A stretch of 64,000 nucleotides of DNA from an uncultured Lachnospiraceae bacterium (GTDB taxonomy: Bacteria; Bacillota; Clostridia; Lachnospirales; Lachnospiraceae). Shown piece by piece: positions 27,943 to 37,043 of the stretch (the stretch's first letter is position 1; the number at the start of each line of letters is the position of its first letter). The stretch is from positions 1 to 64,000 of the forward strand of contig CANQUG010000002.1 of the NCBI GenBank assembly GCA_947626985.1. Direction: 5' to 3'. The notes under the pieces were generated by a model that saw nothing but the letters and a program-made list of their open reading frames with translations, did not search any database and was not told where the DNA came from. The translations under genes were made by a program, and so were the position numbers.

Positions 27943-29520
27943 CTACAGCATAGGCGCGAGCAGCCGCATCACGCTCTGCACTCCCCGGACCACAATGTTC
28001 CTGTCCTGACAGAACCGCAGGTCCACGCACCGGCAGTATTCCAGTGTCTCCGCGAAATCCTGACGGATATCCCGGATCACCTCATTTTTGTACATCCACA
28101 CCCCGTCCTCGAAATGCAGATAAAGGCTCCGGTAGTCCAGGTTAATGGTTCCCACCACCGCAATTTCGTCGTCGCACACGAAGGATTTCGCATGGAGAAA
28201 GCCGGGCTGGTACTCGTAGATTTTCACGCCGGCCTCCAGCAGCTGCTCATAGTAGGACTGGGTGAGCAGGAACACCATTTTTTTATCCGGCATGCCGGGA
28301 GTCATGATCTTCACGTCCACCCCGCTTTTGGCCGCCAGACAGAGGGCCGTCATCATTTCATTATCAATGATCAGGTAGGGAGTACAGATATACAGATAAT
28401 GGCGGGCATGATGAATAATATTCAGATACACATTTTCTCCCAGAACTTCATGGTCCAGAGGAGAGTCCGAAAAGGGCTGAACGAACCCGCTTCCCGAAAA
28501 GGGCTCCGGGTGATATCTGTGGGGCAGATAATCCGAGAAGGGAATGGGATCTTTCTGATTGGTGATCACCGTCCACATGTGGAGAAACATGGCGGTCATG
28601 TTCCATACCGCTTCTCCCTTCAGCATAACCGCCGTATCCTTCCAGTGCCCGAAACGTTCCTTCTGATTAATATACTCATCCGCCAGATTGACGCCTCCGG
28701 TAAAGCCCGTGTGTCCGTCGATCACGCAGATTTTTCTGTGGTCCCGGTTATTCTGAACAATATTCAGGATGGGCCGGAAGGGATTGAACACCGCGCACTT
28801 GATGCCCTTGGAGCGAAGGGTTTCGTAATATTTGCCGGGCAGCGTGGTGAGACAGCCAAAGTCATCATAGATCAGCCGCACGTCCACGCCCTGGGCTGCC
28901 TTCCGCTCCAGAATATCCAGAATGGTCTGCCACATGACCCCGTCATTGATAATAAAATATTCTATATAAATATAGTGGGAAGCCTGCTCCATCTCCTTCA
29001 CCAGGACCGGAAACATATCGTCTCCCACCTGAAAGTATTCCGCGGAGGTATGTTCGAAAACCGGGAACCCGGAATAGCGGTAAATATAATTGGACTGATT
29101 AGCTGCGGAGAAATCGCTGTCCGCCAGCCGCTGACGCACATGGGGATCCTGAGTAAGATAGGCCGCGCTGTCTTTCTGGACAGCATCGTAGGCCTGCTGA
29201 ATCATTCCTGCGATACGGGAAGTGCCGAACAGAAGATACAGAGTAAGGCCAAAAATGGGGATGGCCATGATCAGCAGCGTCCAGCCCAGCTTGTAGGAAG
29301 GGTTGATCTTCCTGTTCACCAGGCGGAGAACCACTATGATGCTGAGTATATTGATCGCCAGGGAGATATACCAGGAATAGCCGGCCAGTCTCCAGACCAT
29401 GACAAACAGCCATACCAGCTGTATGATCAGGGCCATGGCCACGTAAAATATTCTGTTAAATAAAAGCTTCGCTGCTTTTTTAAAAAACAAAACGACTAAA
29501 TCTATCATAAAATCCGCCAT
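27943..29520 (-). CDS. cls: Cardiolipin synthase (phospholipase D family)
   Basis: Membrane enzyme condensing two phosphatidylglycerols to cardiolipin and glycerol. Two or three N-terminal helices (~10-115) anchor it. Two PLD catalytic motifs follow: HRKICVIDGHTGFTGGVN (~245) and HAKSFVCDDEIAVVGTINLDYRS (~445), both complete. The length of 525 aa fits Firmicutes Cls (~480-515). It ends a minus-strand series behind rpsU; a strong terminator after rpsU separates their transcripts. Start ATG 29520 gives MADFMID; an internal Met five residues in is possible. Confidence 0.94.
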   Translation of the reverse strand: MADFMIDLVVLFFKKAAKLLFNRIFYVAMALIIQLVWLFVMVWRLAGYSWYISLAINILSIIVVLRLVNRKINPSYKLGWTLLIMAIPIFGLTLYLLFGTSRIAGMIQQAYDAVQKDSAAYLTQDPHVRQRLADSDFSAANQSNYIYRYSGFPVFEHTSAEYFQVGDDMFPVLVKEMEQASHYIYIEYFIINDGVMWQTILDILERKAAQGVDVRLIYDDFGCLTTLPGKYYETLRSKGIKCAVFNPFRPILNIVQNNRDHRKICVIDGHTGFTGGVNLADEYINQKERFGHWKDTAVMLKGEAVWNMTAMFLHMWTVITNQKDPIPFSDYLPHRYHPEPFSGSGFVQPFSDSPLDHEVLGENVYLNIIHHARHYLYICTPYLIIDNEMMTALCLAAKSGVDVKIMTPGMPDKKMVFLLTQSYYEQLLEAGVKIYEYQPGFLHAKSFVCDDEIAVVGTINLDYRSLYLHFEDGVWMYKNEVIRDIRQDFAETLEYCRCVDLRFCQDRNIVVRGVQSVMRLLAPML

Positions 29521-29530
29521 CTCATGCCGC

Positions 29531-29563
29531 TAAAAAACCCTGATCGTTTCAATCAGGGTTTTT
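29531..29563 (-). terminator. rpsU terminator
   Basis: AAAACCCTGAT/ATCAGGGTTTT stem with a short loop and a T6 run on the minus strand, ten bases downstream of rpsU. Confidence 0.85.
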
Positions 29564-29572
29564 CGCGCACAA

Positions 29573-29749
29573 TTAATTATATTTACGTTTTCTTGCGGCT
29601 TCGGATTTCTTCTTACGACGAACGCTCGGCTTTTCGTAATGCTCTCTCTTACGAATCTCCTGCTGAATACCCGCCTTCGCGCAGCTTCTCTTGAATCTGC
29701 GGAGCGCGCTATCCAAAGTCTCGTTCTCTTTTACGATTACATTTGACAT
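29573..29749 (-). CDS. rpsU: 30S ribosomal protein S21
   Basis: Small basic ribosomal protein. Start ATG 29749 ([12 protein letters not shown]) gives 58 aa, the normal length; the ORF track's longer start adds 16 unrelated residues. The sequence [42 protein letters not shown] is typical of S21. It is monocistronic with its own promoter and terminator, located after alaS. Confidence 0.97.
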   Translation of the reverse strand: MSNVIVKENETLDSALRRFKRSCAKAGIQQEIRKREHYEKPSVRRKKKSEAARKRKYN

Positions 29750-29826
29750 AGACTCACACCCAACCTCCCTCCAGTTGTAGATTGTGCTAAAATACAACTG
29801 TACGGGTATTTTTCTTGCACGTGACT

Positions 29827-29854
29827 ATTATATCATATTATGGAAATTCGTCAA
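29827..29854 (-). promoter_or_regulatory. SigA promoter of rpsU
   Basis: TTGACG (29854-29849), 16 bases, TATAAT (29832-29827) on the minus strand, about 75 bases before the rpsU start. Confidence 0.75.
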
Positions 29855-29928
29855 CAGCTTTTGGTTATTTTTACAAAAAAATTGACGCAATTTCTAATCC
29901 GCCGGTCCCGGCCTCCGGGTATTGCCGG

Positions 29929-32568
29929 TTATTTCAGCTGGCTCTCCAGAATGCCTGCGGCAGCGGCAATGGCTTCCGCGGCCTTCTCCGGCTTTTTGCC
30001 TCCCGCCTGGGCAATGTTGGGACGGCCGCCTCCGCCGCCTCCGGCGATGGCCGCCACAGCCTTGATCAGCTTGTCCGCATTGGCTCCCGCCTTCTGGGCG
30101 CCCTCTGTCGCCATGACCAGAAGATTTACCTTGCCTCCGTTCACTGCAGCCAGAACCACCACGCCTTCGCCCAGCCGGTCCTTCAGCTGATCGCCCAGAT
30201 CCAGCAGGCCGTTCATGTCCACGCCCTCTACTTTGGCGGCAAGGAGCTTCACGCCCTTCACCTCCACGACCTGATTCATCATGTCTCCCAGAGCGCCCTG
30301 GGCCAGCTTGCTCTTCAGGGAATCTCTCTCGCTCTGCACCGCTTTCAGCTCCGCCTGAAGATGGGCGATCCTGCTCACCAGCTCTCCGGGAGTGGTCTTC
30401 AGCGCTCTGCTGGCCTCCTGAAGGATCTCCTCCTGCTTCTTATAATATTCCAGAACGCCGCTGCCCGTAAGGGCCTCAATACGGCGGACGCCTGCCGCTA
30501 TGCCGGATTCCGACAAAATCTTAAAGGGTCCGATCACATCCGTGCTGGATACGTGAGTACCGCCGCAGAGCTCTTTGGAATAGTCTCCCATGGAAACCAC
30601 GCGGACCTTCTGATCGTACTTTTCTCCGAAAAGAGCCATGGCTCCCGTCTTTTTCGCTTCCTCCAGATCCATCACATCCGTGCGGACCTGCAGGCCGGCC
30701 TCGATCTGCTCCGTCACCTGCTTCTCCACCTGAGCGATCTCCTCCGGGGTCATGGCCTGGAAATGGGCAAAGTCAAAACGCAGACGATCCGGCGTCACCA
30801 GAGAGCCTTTCTGCTCCACGTGGGAGCCCAGAACGTTTTTCAGCGCTTTCTGAAGAAGATGGGTCGCGCTGTGGTTTTTCGCAGTGTTTTTCCGTCCCTC
30901 ACTGTCCACCGTAAGAGTGACCGTATCTCCCTGAGAGATCAGGCCGGATTCCATAACGCCCACGTGGCCGAATTTTCCGCCCCGGAGCTTGATGGTATCC
31001 TCCACCAGGAACCTTCCGTTGGCCGTTTCAATAACGCCTTTGTCACCTTCCTGGCCGCCCATGGTGGCGTAGAAGGGAGTCTTTTCCACAAAGATGGTGC
31101 CTCTCTGTCCTTCCATAAGAGAAGGTACAAGCTCCGTCTCCGAGGCAAGAACCGTCACAGGGGACTCGAAGGTCAAATGATCATATCCCACGAACTCTGT
31201 AGTAACCGCGGCGTCGATCTGGTCGTAAACCGTAGCGTCGGCGCCCATGTAGTTGGTGACCTCACGGGCCTCGCGGGCCTTGGTCCTCTGCTCCTCCATA
31301 GCTGCGGCAAAGCCTTCCTCATCGATTCCGTAGCCCTTCTCCTGCAGGATCTCTCTGGTAAGATCCAGGGGGAATCCATAGGTATCGTAAAGCTTGAAGG
31401 CGCTGGCGCCGGAGAGAACCTTCTCCCCTGCCGCTTTCATATCCTCCTCCATATCGGAGAGGATGCGCAGGCCCTGATCGATGGTTTTATTAAACTGGTT
31501 CTCCTCGTTGGTGAGAACCTTGAAGATAAATTCCTTCTTTTCCTCCAGCTCGGGATAGCCGTCTCTGGAGCCCTGGATCACCATGGCGCTCAGCTTCGCC
31601 AGGAAGGTGCCCTGAATGCCCAGAAGTCTTCCGTGGCGGGCGGCCCGGCGGATGAGGCGGCGGAGCACATAGCCCCTGCCCTCGTTGGTGGGCATGATGC
31701 CGTCGGAAATCATAAATGTTGCGGAACGGATATGGTCGGTAATCAGGCGGATGGATACATCGTCCTGATAAACCTTTCCGTATTCCTTGCCGGCCACCTC
31801 GCAGACCAGATTCCGGAGGGAGCAGATGGTATCCACGTCGAAGATGGAATCCACCTCCTGCACCACCACGGCCAGACGCTCCAGGCCCATGCCGGTATCG
31901 ATGTTCTTCTGGCTCAGCTCGGTGTAGTTGCCGTTTCCGTCGTTTTCAAACTGGGTAAATACGTCGTTCCACACCTCGATGTAGCGGTCGCAGTCGCAGC
32001 CCACCGTACATCCCGGTTTGCCGCAGCCGTACTTCTCGCCCCGGTCATAGTACACCTCCGAGCAGGGGCCGCAGGGGCCTGCGCCGTGCTCCCAGAAGTT
32101 GTCCTCTTTTCCGAAACGGAAAATCCGCTCCGCGGGAATGCCGATCTCCTTGTTCCAGATGTCGAAGGCCTCGTCGTCGTCAAGATAAACGGAGGGATAC
32201 AGCCGCTGGGGATCCAGTCCCACCACCTCGGTGAGGAACTCCCAGGTCCAGGTCAGCGCTTCCCTTTTAAAGTAATCTCCGAAGGAGAAATTTCCCAGCA
32301 TCTCAAAGAAGGTGCCGTGACGGGCGGTTTTGCCCACGTTTTCAATATCGCCGGTACGGATGCATTTCTGACAGGTGGCCACCCGTTTTCTGGGCGGGAT
32401 CTCCGCGCCTGTAAAGTATGGCTTGAGGGGCGCCATTCCCGCATTGATCAGAAGAAGACTTTTATCTCCCTGAGGTACCAGGGAAAAGCTTTTCATGATG
32501 AGATGTCCCTTGCTCTCCATAAAGTCCAGGAACATCTGGCGAAGTTCATTCACTCCATATTTTTTCAT
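29929..32568 (-). CDS. alaS: Alanyl-tRNA synthetase
   Basis: Charges tRNA-Ala. Start ATG 32568 (MKKYGVNELRQMFLDFMESKGH) has GGAGGAAAGG upstream and gives 879 aa, the normal size; the longer ORF adds 41 spurious residues. The class II core shows FTGAEIPPRKRVATCQKCIRTGDIENVG and ARHGTFFEMLGNFSFGDYFKREA. The editing domain carries the zinc ligands HSATHLLQ (~565) and CGGTH (~665), followed by the DHHA1 domain with a glycine-rich GGGGGGRPNIAQAGG stretch. A tRNA-Ala gene lies 24 kb away. It is 131 bases downstream of tyrS on the same strand, so it may be partly co-transcribed from the T-box promoter. Confidence 0.97.
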   Translation of the reverse strand: MKKYGVNELRQMFLDFMESKGHLIMKSFSLVPQGDKSLLLINAGMAPLKPYFTGAEIPPRKRVATCQKCIRTGDIENVGKTARHGTFFEMLGNFSFGDYFKREALTWTWEFLTEVVGLDPQRLYPSVYLDDDEAFDIWNKEIGIPAERIFRFGKEDNFWEHGAGPCGPCSEVYYDRGEKYGCGKPGCTVGCDCDRYIEVWNDVFTQFENDGNGNYTELSQKNIDTGMGLERLAVVVQEVDSIFDVDTICSLRNLVCEVAGKEYGKVYQDDVSIRLITDHIRSATFMISDGIMPTNEGRGYVLRRLIRRAARHGRLLGIQGTFLAKLSAMVIQGSRDGYPELEEKKEFIFKVLTNEENQFNKTIDQGLRILSDMEEDMKAAGEKVLSGASAFKLYDTYGFPLDLTREILQEKGYGIDEEGFAAAMEEQRTKAREAREVTNYMGADATVYDQIDAAVTTEFVGYDHLTFESPVTVLASETELVPSLMEGQRGTIFVEKTPFYATMGGQEGDKGVIETANGRFLVEDTIKLRGGKFGHVGVMESGLISQGDTVTLTVDSEGRKNTAKNHSATHLLQKALKNVLGSHVEQKGSLVTPDRLRFDFAHFQAMTPEEIAQVEKQVTEQIEAGLQVRTDVMDLEEAKKTGAMALFGEKYDQKVRVVSMGDYSKELCGGTHVSSTDVIGPFKILSESGIAAGVRRIEALTGSGVLEYYKKQEEILQEASRALKTTPGELVSRIAHLQAELKAVQSERDSLKSKLAQGALGDMMNQVVEVKGVKLLAAKVEGVDMNGLLDLGDQLKDRLGEGVVVLAAVNGGKVNLLVMATEGAQKAGANADKLIKAVAAIAGGGGGGRPNIAQAGGKKPEKAAEAIAAAAGILESQLK

Positions 32569-32603
32569 TACCCTTTCCTCCAATGCTTGTGCTGTAGATG
32601 GAC

Positions 32604-32672
32604 TGCCGCCCGGTCCCTGCGGGGCGCAGCCTGAGGATCCGCCGCGCATATCATTCGTGACTGCGGGCGGCA
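32604..32672 (-). promoter_or_regulatory. Structured leader between tyrS and alaS
   Basis: TGCCGCCCG (32604-32612) and CGGGCGGCA (32664-32672) can pair around a GC-rich interior (GCGCGGCGGATCC...). It starts 36 bases before alaS. No T-box signature is present. It may be a leader or attenuator; role unknown. Confidence 0.4.
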
Positions 32673-32699
32673 CTAATGATGATAATACCACGTTCCCGG

Positions 32700-33926
32700 T
32701 TATTTTGCACTGATTTTATGATATTTTTTCTTTCCGCGGCGAACCACCCGGCTGTTTGCCAGAAGATCCTCCCTGGAAAGGGTGTATGCGAAATCCGTAA
32801 TTTTCTCTCCGTCCAGAGTCACGCCGCCCTGGGTGATGGCCCTGCGGCCTTCGGAGCGGGTGGGTACCAGGCCCGTCTTCACCAGCACGGTGATGAGGTC
32901 GATGGCGCCATCCGTAAACTCGTCCTCGCCAAACTCTGTGGAGGGCATGTTTTCGGTGTCCGCGCCTCCCGCAAAAAGCGCCCGCGCTCCTTCCTGAGCC
33001 TTCTTCGCCTCTTCCTCGCCGTGCACCAGCTTCGTCAGTTCATAAGCCAGGATTTCCTTGGCCTTATTCAGATCGCTGCCTTCCCATTTCGCCATCTCCT
33101 CAATCTCCTCCAGGGGAAGGAAAGTGAGAAGACGCATGCACTTGATCACGTCGGCGTCGTCCACGTTTCTCCAGTACTGGTAGAAATCGAAGGGGGAAGT
33201 CTTATCGGGATCCAGCCATACGGCTCCGGCCTGGGTCTTGCCCATCTTCTTTCCCTCGGAATTCAGAAGAAGGGTAATGGTCATGGCGTATGCGTCCTTG
33301 CCCAGCTTGCGGCGGATGAGCTCCGTTCCGCCCAGCATGTTGCTCCACTGGTCGTCGCCGCCGAACTGCATGTTGCAGCCGTATTTCTGGAACAGCATGT
33401 AGAAGTCGTAGCTCTGCATGATCATGTAGTTAAACTCCAGGAAGCTCAAGCCACGCTCCATCCTCTGCTTGTAGCACTCTGCCGTAAGCATACGGTTTAC
33501 GGAGAAATGGGGGCCGACCTCCCGAAGAAGCTCCACGTAGTTCAGGTTCATAAGCCAGTCCGCGTTGTTCACCATAAGGGCCTTTCCGTCGGAAAAATCG
33601 ATAAAACGCTCCATCTGCTTCTTGAAGCACTCGATATTGTGCTGGATTGTCTCCACGGTCATCATCTGACGCATATCCGTTCTGCCGGAGGGATCGCCGA
33701 TCATGCCGGTACCGCCGCCCAGCAGGGCGATAGGCCGGTTGCCCGCCATCTGGAGACGCTTCATCAGGCACAGGGCCATGAAATGTCCCACATGAAGGCT
33801 GTCCGCCGTGGGGTCAAAGCCGATATAGAAGGTGGCTTTTCCCTGATTGACAATCTCGCTGATCTCCTTCTCGTCTGTTACCTGGGCAATCAGACCTCTT
33901 GCCTTCAGTTCTTCCCAAAGTGTCAT
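32700..33926 (-). CDS. tyrS: Tyrosyl-tRNA synthetase
   Basis: Charges tRNA-Tyr. Start ATG 33926 ([18 protein letters not shown]) follows GGAGGAAAAAAAC and yields 408 aa, as expected; the track's N-terminal extension is leader RNA. Motifs: the HIGH-type site in [13 protein letters not shown] (~45), [14 protein letters not shown] (~190) and the KMSKS-type loop in the form KKMGKT (~230). A C-terminal S4 RNA-binding domain spans ~345-405 ([19 protein letters not shown]). Expression is controlled by the T-box leader just upstream, whose specifier codon is UAC. Confidence 0.97.
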   Translation of the reverse strand: MTLWEELKARGLIAQVTDEKEISEIVNQGKATFYIGFDPTADSLHVGHFMALCLMKRLQMAGNRPIALLGGGTGMIGDPSGRTDMRQMMTVETIQHNIECFKKQMERFIDFSDGKALMVNNADWLMNLNYVELLREVGPHFSVNRMLTAECYKQRMERGLSFLEFNYMIMQSYDFYMLFQKYGCNMQFGGDDQWSNMLGGTELIRRKLGKDAYAMTITLLLNSEGKKMGKTQAGAVWLDPDKTSPFDFYQYWRNVDDADVIKCMRLLTFLPLEEIEEMAKWEGSDLNKAKEILAYELTKLVHGEEEAKKAQEGARALFAGGADTENMPSTEFGEDEFTDGAIDLITVLVKTGLVPTRSEGRRAITQGGVTLDGEKITDFAYTLSREDLLANSRVVRRGKKKYHKISAK

Positions 33927-34048
33927 GTTTTTTTCCTCCATCCATATAATATACTTCCGGCTGCGCTTTTCCATAACCCTGTCGTTCACCCCCTGCCGCC
34001 AGACTTCAGATATCCCCGGCAGGTATGCTTCTTTACAGACGCTCAGCC

Positions 34049-34442
34049 TAAAAAAATGCCCGGTTCCTGTCCTTTTAGGACGAGAACCGGGTCCCGTGAT
34101 ACCACCTAAATTCACAGAAGACTCGCGCCTTCTGTCTCAGCAAGTGACGATATTCTCCCCAATCTTCCTTATGAAATATCGGACAGCACAGCATCACTCC
34201 GGCAGGATAACGGTCGCCGTTCCGTCGCAGCCTACTGTTCTTTCGGTGCGCAGCTCCGGGATGTATTCACTCAGGTTCCACAGGCGCCTCTCACCGGCCG
34301 GCAGCTCTCTGTCCGCTTTCCCTGAACTACTTCTTCCCTTCCAGGCCTTTTTCTTATAGATGATCCAGTGGCCGGAAGCCGCCTCTCCTCCCCGTGTCCG
34401 GACAGAAACGGCAGACTTCTCCATGAAGATCATAAAACATAT
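34049..34442 (-). promoter_or_regulatory. Tyrosine T-box riboswitch leader of tyrS
   Basis: Senses uncharged tRNA-Tyr. In transcript order: stem I with GGTGAGAGG and the loop GAGTGAATACATC carrying specifier UAC (34265-34263); the T-box AATTTAGGTGGTATCACGGG (about 34114-34095); and the terminator CCCGGTTCTCGTCC...GGAACCGGG with a T7 tract (34091-34050). Uncharged tRNA-Tyr should stabilise the antiterminator and switch on tyrS. The 33927-34552 gap is otherwise only its promoter and an AT-rich spacer. Confidence 0.95.
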
Positions 34443-34446
34443 CGAC

Positions 34447-34475
34447 AGTATACAAATCGATTTTTTATTTGTCAA
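34447..34475 (-). promoter_or_regulatory. SigA promoter of the tyrS T-box operon
   Basis: Consensus TTGACA (34475-34470), 17 bases, TATACT (34452-34447) on the minus strand, immediately before the T-box leader. Confidence 0.88.
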
Positions 34476-34552
34476 GGAATTTTCATGTTATTTTAACAAC
34501 TCACCGCGACAAAGCGCCGGTTTTCCTTCAAACTCAGTTATAATTTTCTCTC

Positions 34553-35206
34553 TTAAATGATTGTATTTCTTACTTTCTGCTTTACTTCACTGATTAATCC
34601 ATGCAATGTAGTGCAGGGACACATATCAGACGGCCTCACCCTGCCATCTTTCAAATACATTTGGAGCCGATTCTCGGCGAGCTGAACAGCCTTTGATTCA
34701 TTTCCAAAGCGATTAAGCACAGCATAAATCTGCGGATGATCCTTATGATATTCCTGACCGGTTCGCTGTTCAAAAGTCTCTGCAAATTTCCTGCAGCATA
34801 CCACTGAGTCACTATAAGAATGCATTTTGCCAAAGTACGCGTCAAACCATATTTCGATACAAGGATTGGACCAACCGACGCTGACGCCCTCTTTCTGTGC
34901 CTTTGCAATGATTTCATCAAAGTTCGTAACTCTGTCCCGGTCAAATACAATCCAGGGCTGACCATATTGCGGTTCAAGAGACGCCTGTTCTTTGCAGGCC
35001 TTAACCAGTTCCTGCGTTTTCGCCCTGGAAACTCTGATGACAATACGTCCCTGCAGCTCTTCAGGAAGGGAATCCCGGAGACCGTACAGATAGTTTTCTT
35101 CGGTTTCCCTGGCGTCGGTCACGATAAAGTAACAGCCGAGATCCGGGACTCTCGTTCTAAAGACTTCTCTGGATTTTCGTTTTCCGGTTCTGTCTGATCT
35201 TGCCAT
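34553..35206 (-). CDS. rloB: RloB-family protein (defence nuclease candidate)
   Basis: RloB-like protein of 217 aa. Visible family features are the acidic motif TDARETEENYLYGL (~30-43), VFDRDRVTNFDE (~87) and the signature SNPCIEIWFDAYFG (~112). The Glu plus DxD spacing recalls a TOPRIM-type metal site. RloB proteins are known next to AAA ATPases in abortive-infection systems of the AbiL/RloAB type, so a nuclease acting on nucleic acid during phage infection is likely but not proven here. The gene begins two bases after the ATPase gene's stop codon, so the two are coupled. Base composition is much more AT-rich than neighbours, suggesting acquisition by transfer. A basic N terminus (RSDRTGKRKSREVFR) may bind nucleic acid. 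Confidence 0.82.
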   Translation of the reverse strand: MARSDRTGKRKSREVFRTRVPDLGCYFIVTDARETEENYLYGLRDSLPEELQGRIVIRVSRAKTQELVKACKEQASLEPQYGQPWIVFDRDRVTNFDEIIAKAQKEGVSVGWSNPCIEIWFDAYFGKMHSYSDSVVCCRKFAETFEQRTGQEYHKDHPQIYAVLNRFGNESKAVQLAENRLQMYLKDGRVRPSDMCPCTTLHGLISEVKQKVRNTII

Positions 35207-35208
35207 AT

Positions 35209-36474
35209 TTACTCCTCCTTAAACATATCGAAATATTTAAGAGTAGGAATTGCCCCATATTTCCCCAGAAGATAGTTTTTCTCGTAACTTTCGTCCTTTC
35301 GTATTTTAGCGCCGTCGTCGTCAATAAAGTCCGCAAGGGAATAAAGTGCTGACACTCCGGATGAATCTTTCTCCGTGAACCATATCTCATCTCTGCGCAG
35401 AAGATTGTTGGATAACTGCCAGGAATCGTGCGTTGTAAAGACTAACTGCGCATGATTCGGGTTGGTCTCCGGATTCAGAAACATAATCAAAAATCCCCGA
35501 ACAAGCAGTGGATGCAGCCGTGCGCTTAACTCATCAACAAAGAGAACACTTCCCGTATTTAACGTATCCTGCAAAACCGGATAAAGCGCAAACATTTTCA
35601 ATGTACCGTCAGACTCATCCTGCAGAGGAATAGATACTGTTTCATCTGAACCTGCCACATGATGGACTGCATCTATTCTTACGCGCTCCGCATCTTCATC
35701 ATCACCTTTAATGACTTCAACATTAAAACCGATAATGGATGGATCAAAAGCGGCAAAATACTCTATCACTTTCTTTTGAACAGCTTTGTCGTCTGCAAAT
35801 CCTTCCGGAATCAATGATGAAAGGAATGCATTTTCAAATGGATTTCCGAAATTGGCAAAGTTAACATTATAAAACCAGTCTCTAATCATTTTGAGTCTGG
35901 AAATCCGCTGTTTGGCGCCGAGTGAAACAATGAGTGTCTCATCATAAAGAGATACTTTTATAATGTCCTGCATCTTTCCCGGCAAACCGGATAAATCAAG
36001 TTCATTTCCATTTCGGTAAAATATGGATTTGTATTCTCTTGCCGTTTTCGCTTTGGAATTAAGCCATTCTTCTGCCACTCCGTTTTGATTCAGCGTAAAG
36101 CCATAATTATATGACTTATAATTATTTTCCTCAGAAATTATAAAATAGACTTCAAAAGAAGACTCAGCATCTTTGCCTGCGGTATCAAATAGAAACGGAG
36201 TAAGTCTGGGTTTTCTCGTTTTTGATTTTTTATCGTCGATTTCTCCGCCATAGGCAAAAGACTCTATTACATAAGTGGTCATATAGCGAAACGCTTCGAT
36301 TACATTGGACTTCCCGCTTGCATTTGCGCCAAATATGGCAGCTGTTGGCAAAATCTTTTCTGCGCCTGCCTGAATGACCCGGCTGGAGTATTCCGTAATT
36401 TTGGTCGCAGAGAGATCAAGAATCGTATCATCCTTAAATGATTTGAAATTTTTAAATCTGAATTGAATGAGCAT
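35209..36474 (-). CDS. rloA: AAA/ABC-type ATPase partner of RloB
   Basis: ATPase of the AAA_15/AAA_21 (OLD/ABC-like) group, 421 aa. Walker A is GANASGKSN (~49), after the typical N terminus MLIQFRFKNFKSFKDDTILDLSA. The signature region is SIPLQDESDGTLKMFALYPVLQ (~275-295). Walker B is VLFVDELSARLHP (~307), and the H-loop is TTHDSWQL (~348). Such ATPases sense infection and control a linked effector, here the RloB protein. GGAGGG lies ten bases before ATG 36474. A 60-base sample within the gene (36001-36060) has 20 G/C, against 37 in a sample of the neighbouring rnhA, marking an AT-rich island. No integrase or flanking repeat is visible. Confidence 0.85.
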   Translation of the reverse strand: MLIQFRFKNFKSFKDDTILDLSATKITEYSSRVIQAGAEKILPTAAIFGANASGKSNVIEAFRYMTTYVIESFAYGGEIDDKKSKTRKPRLTPFLFDTAGKDAESSFEVYFIISEENNYKSYNYGFTLNQNGVAEEWLNSKAKTAREYKSIFYRNGNELDLSGLPGKMQDIIKVSLYDETLIVSLGAKQRISRLKMIRDWFYNVNFANFGNPFENAFLSSLIPEGFADDKAVQKKVIEYFAAFDPSIIGFNVEVIKGDDEDAERVRIDAVHHVAGSDETVSIPLQDESDGTLKMFALYPVLQDTLNTGSVLFVDELSARLHPLLVRGFLIMFLNPETNPNHAQLVFTTHDSWQLSNNLLRRDEIWFTEKDSSGVSALYSLADFIDDDGAKIRKDESYEKNYLLGKYGAIPTLKYFDMFKEE

Positions 36475-36494
36475 AGTCTATCCCTCCTGCTCTT

Positions 36495-36522
36495 ATTATA
36501 TGCATTTTTTTCAAAAAATCAA
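36495..36522 (-). promoter_or_regulatory. Promoter of the rloA-rloB pair
   Basis: TTGATT (36522-36517), 16 bases, TATAAT (36500-36495) on the minus strand. The -35 overlaps the tail of the rnhA terminator, giving the pair its own transcription start about 20 bases before the ATPase gene. Confidence 0.65.
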
Positions 36523-36556
36523 CATCTATTTGAGAGAAAGTCTCAAATAGATGTTG
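36512..36556 (-). terminator. rnhA terminator
   Basis: Perfect 16-base stem CAACATCTATTTGAGA/TCTCAAATAGATGTTG with a five-base loop, followed by ATTTTTTG on the minus strand, 14 bases past the rnhA stop codon. The AT-rich stem resembles the island rather than rnhA. Confidence 0.85.
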
Positions 36557-36569
36557 TTCACATATATAT

Positions 36570-37043
36570 TCAGATTCCCGGATCCTCTATCAGATCCTCC
36601 CCGTCCGCCGCGGAGGTCGCCAGATGATCGCATCTCTCATTCTCCTCATGCCCGTCGTGGCCCTTCACCCAGTGAAAGGTCACGCGATGGGGCTGCTTCG
36701 CCTTCAGGAGCCGTTTCCAGAGATCCACATTTTTCACGGGCTTATCCTTCCCTCGCATCCAGTTCTTTTTCAGCCAGGAATCGATCCAGTGGCTGTTAAA
36801 GGCATCCACCAGGTATTTGGAATCTGAATAGAGCTCCACCTCGCAGGGCCGGATCAGCGCTTCCAGTCCCACGATGGCCGCCATCAGCTCCATGCGGTTA
36901 TTGGTGGTTTTCACATACCCCTGGCTGTATTCCCGCACATGAAGCTTTCCCCGGCTGTCCGTGTAGTGAAGCACGGTCCCGTAACCGCCCGGACCGTTGG
37001 GATTCCCTCTGGCGGAACCGTCCGTATAAATCTTTACCAGCAT
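36570..37043 (-). CDS. rnhA: Ribonuclease HI
   Basis: Cleaves RNA in RNA-DNA hybrids. Catalytic acidic residues are visible in YTDGSARGNPN (D8), NNRMELMAAI (Glu), LYSDSKYLV (Asp) and the late ENERCDHLA (Asp), with the substrate-handling HWVKGHDGHEENE loop. The length of 157 aa is standard. The start lies within the last codons of the MutS-like gene (ten-base overlap), so translation is probably coupled. Three acidic residues close the protein. Confidence 0.96.
   Translation of the reverse strand: MLVKIYTDGSARGNPNGPGGYGTVLHYTDSRGKLHVREYSQGYVKTTNNRMELMAAIVGLEALIRPCEVELYSDSKYLVDAFNSHWIDSWLKKNWMRGKDKPVKNVDLWKRLLKAKQPHRVTFHWVKGHDGHEENERCDHLATSAADGEDLIEDPGI

Noticed and set aside
29815-32634. 939-aa plus-strand ORF
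   Set aside because: Antisense shadow of alaS; GC-rich codon structure keeps the opposite frame open.
32569-32699. T-box leader for alaS
   Set aside because: No AGGGTGGNACCGCG-like box or terminator tract; only a GC dyad is visible.
34450-36560. Mobile element carrying rloA-rloB
   Set aside because: Composition suggests transfer, but no integrase, transposase, terminal repeats or target duplication could be found.
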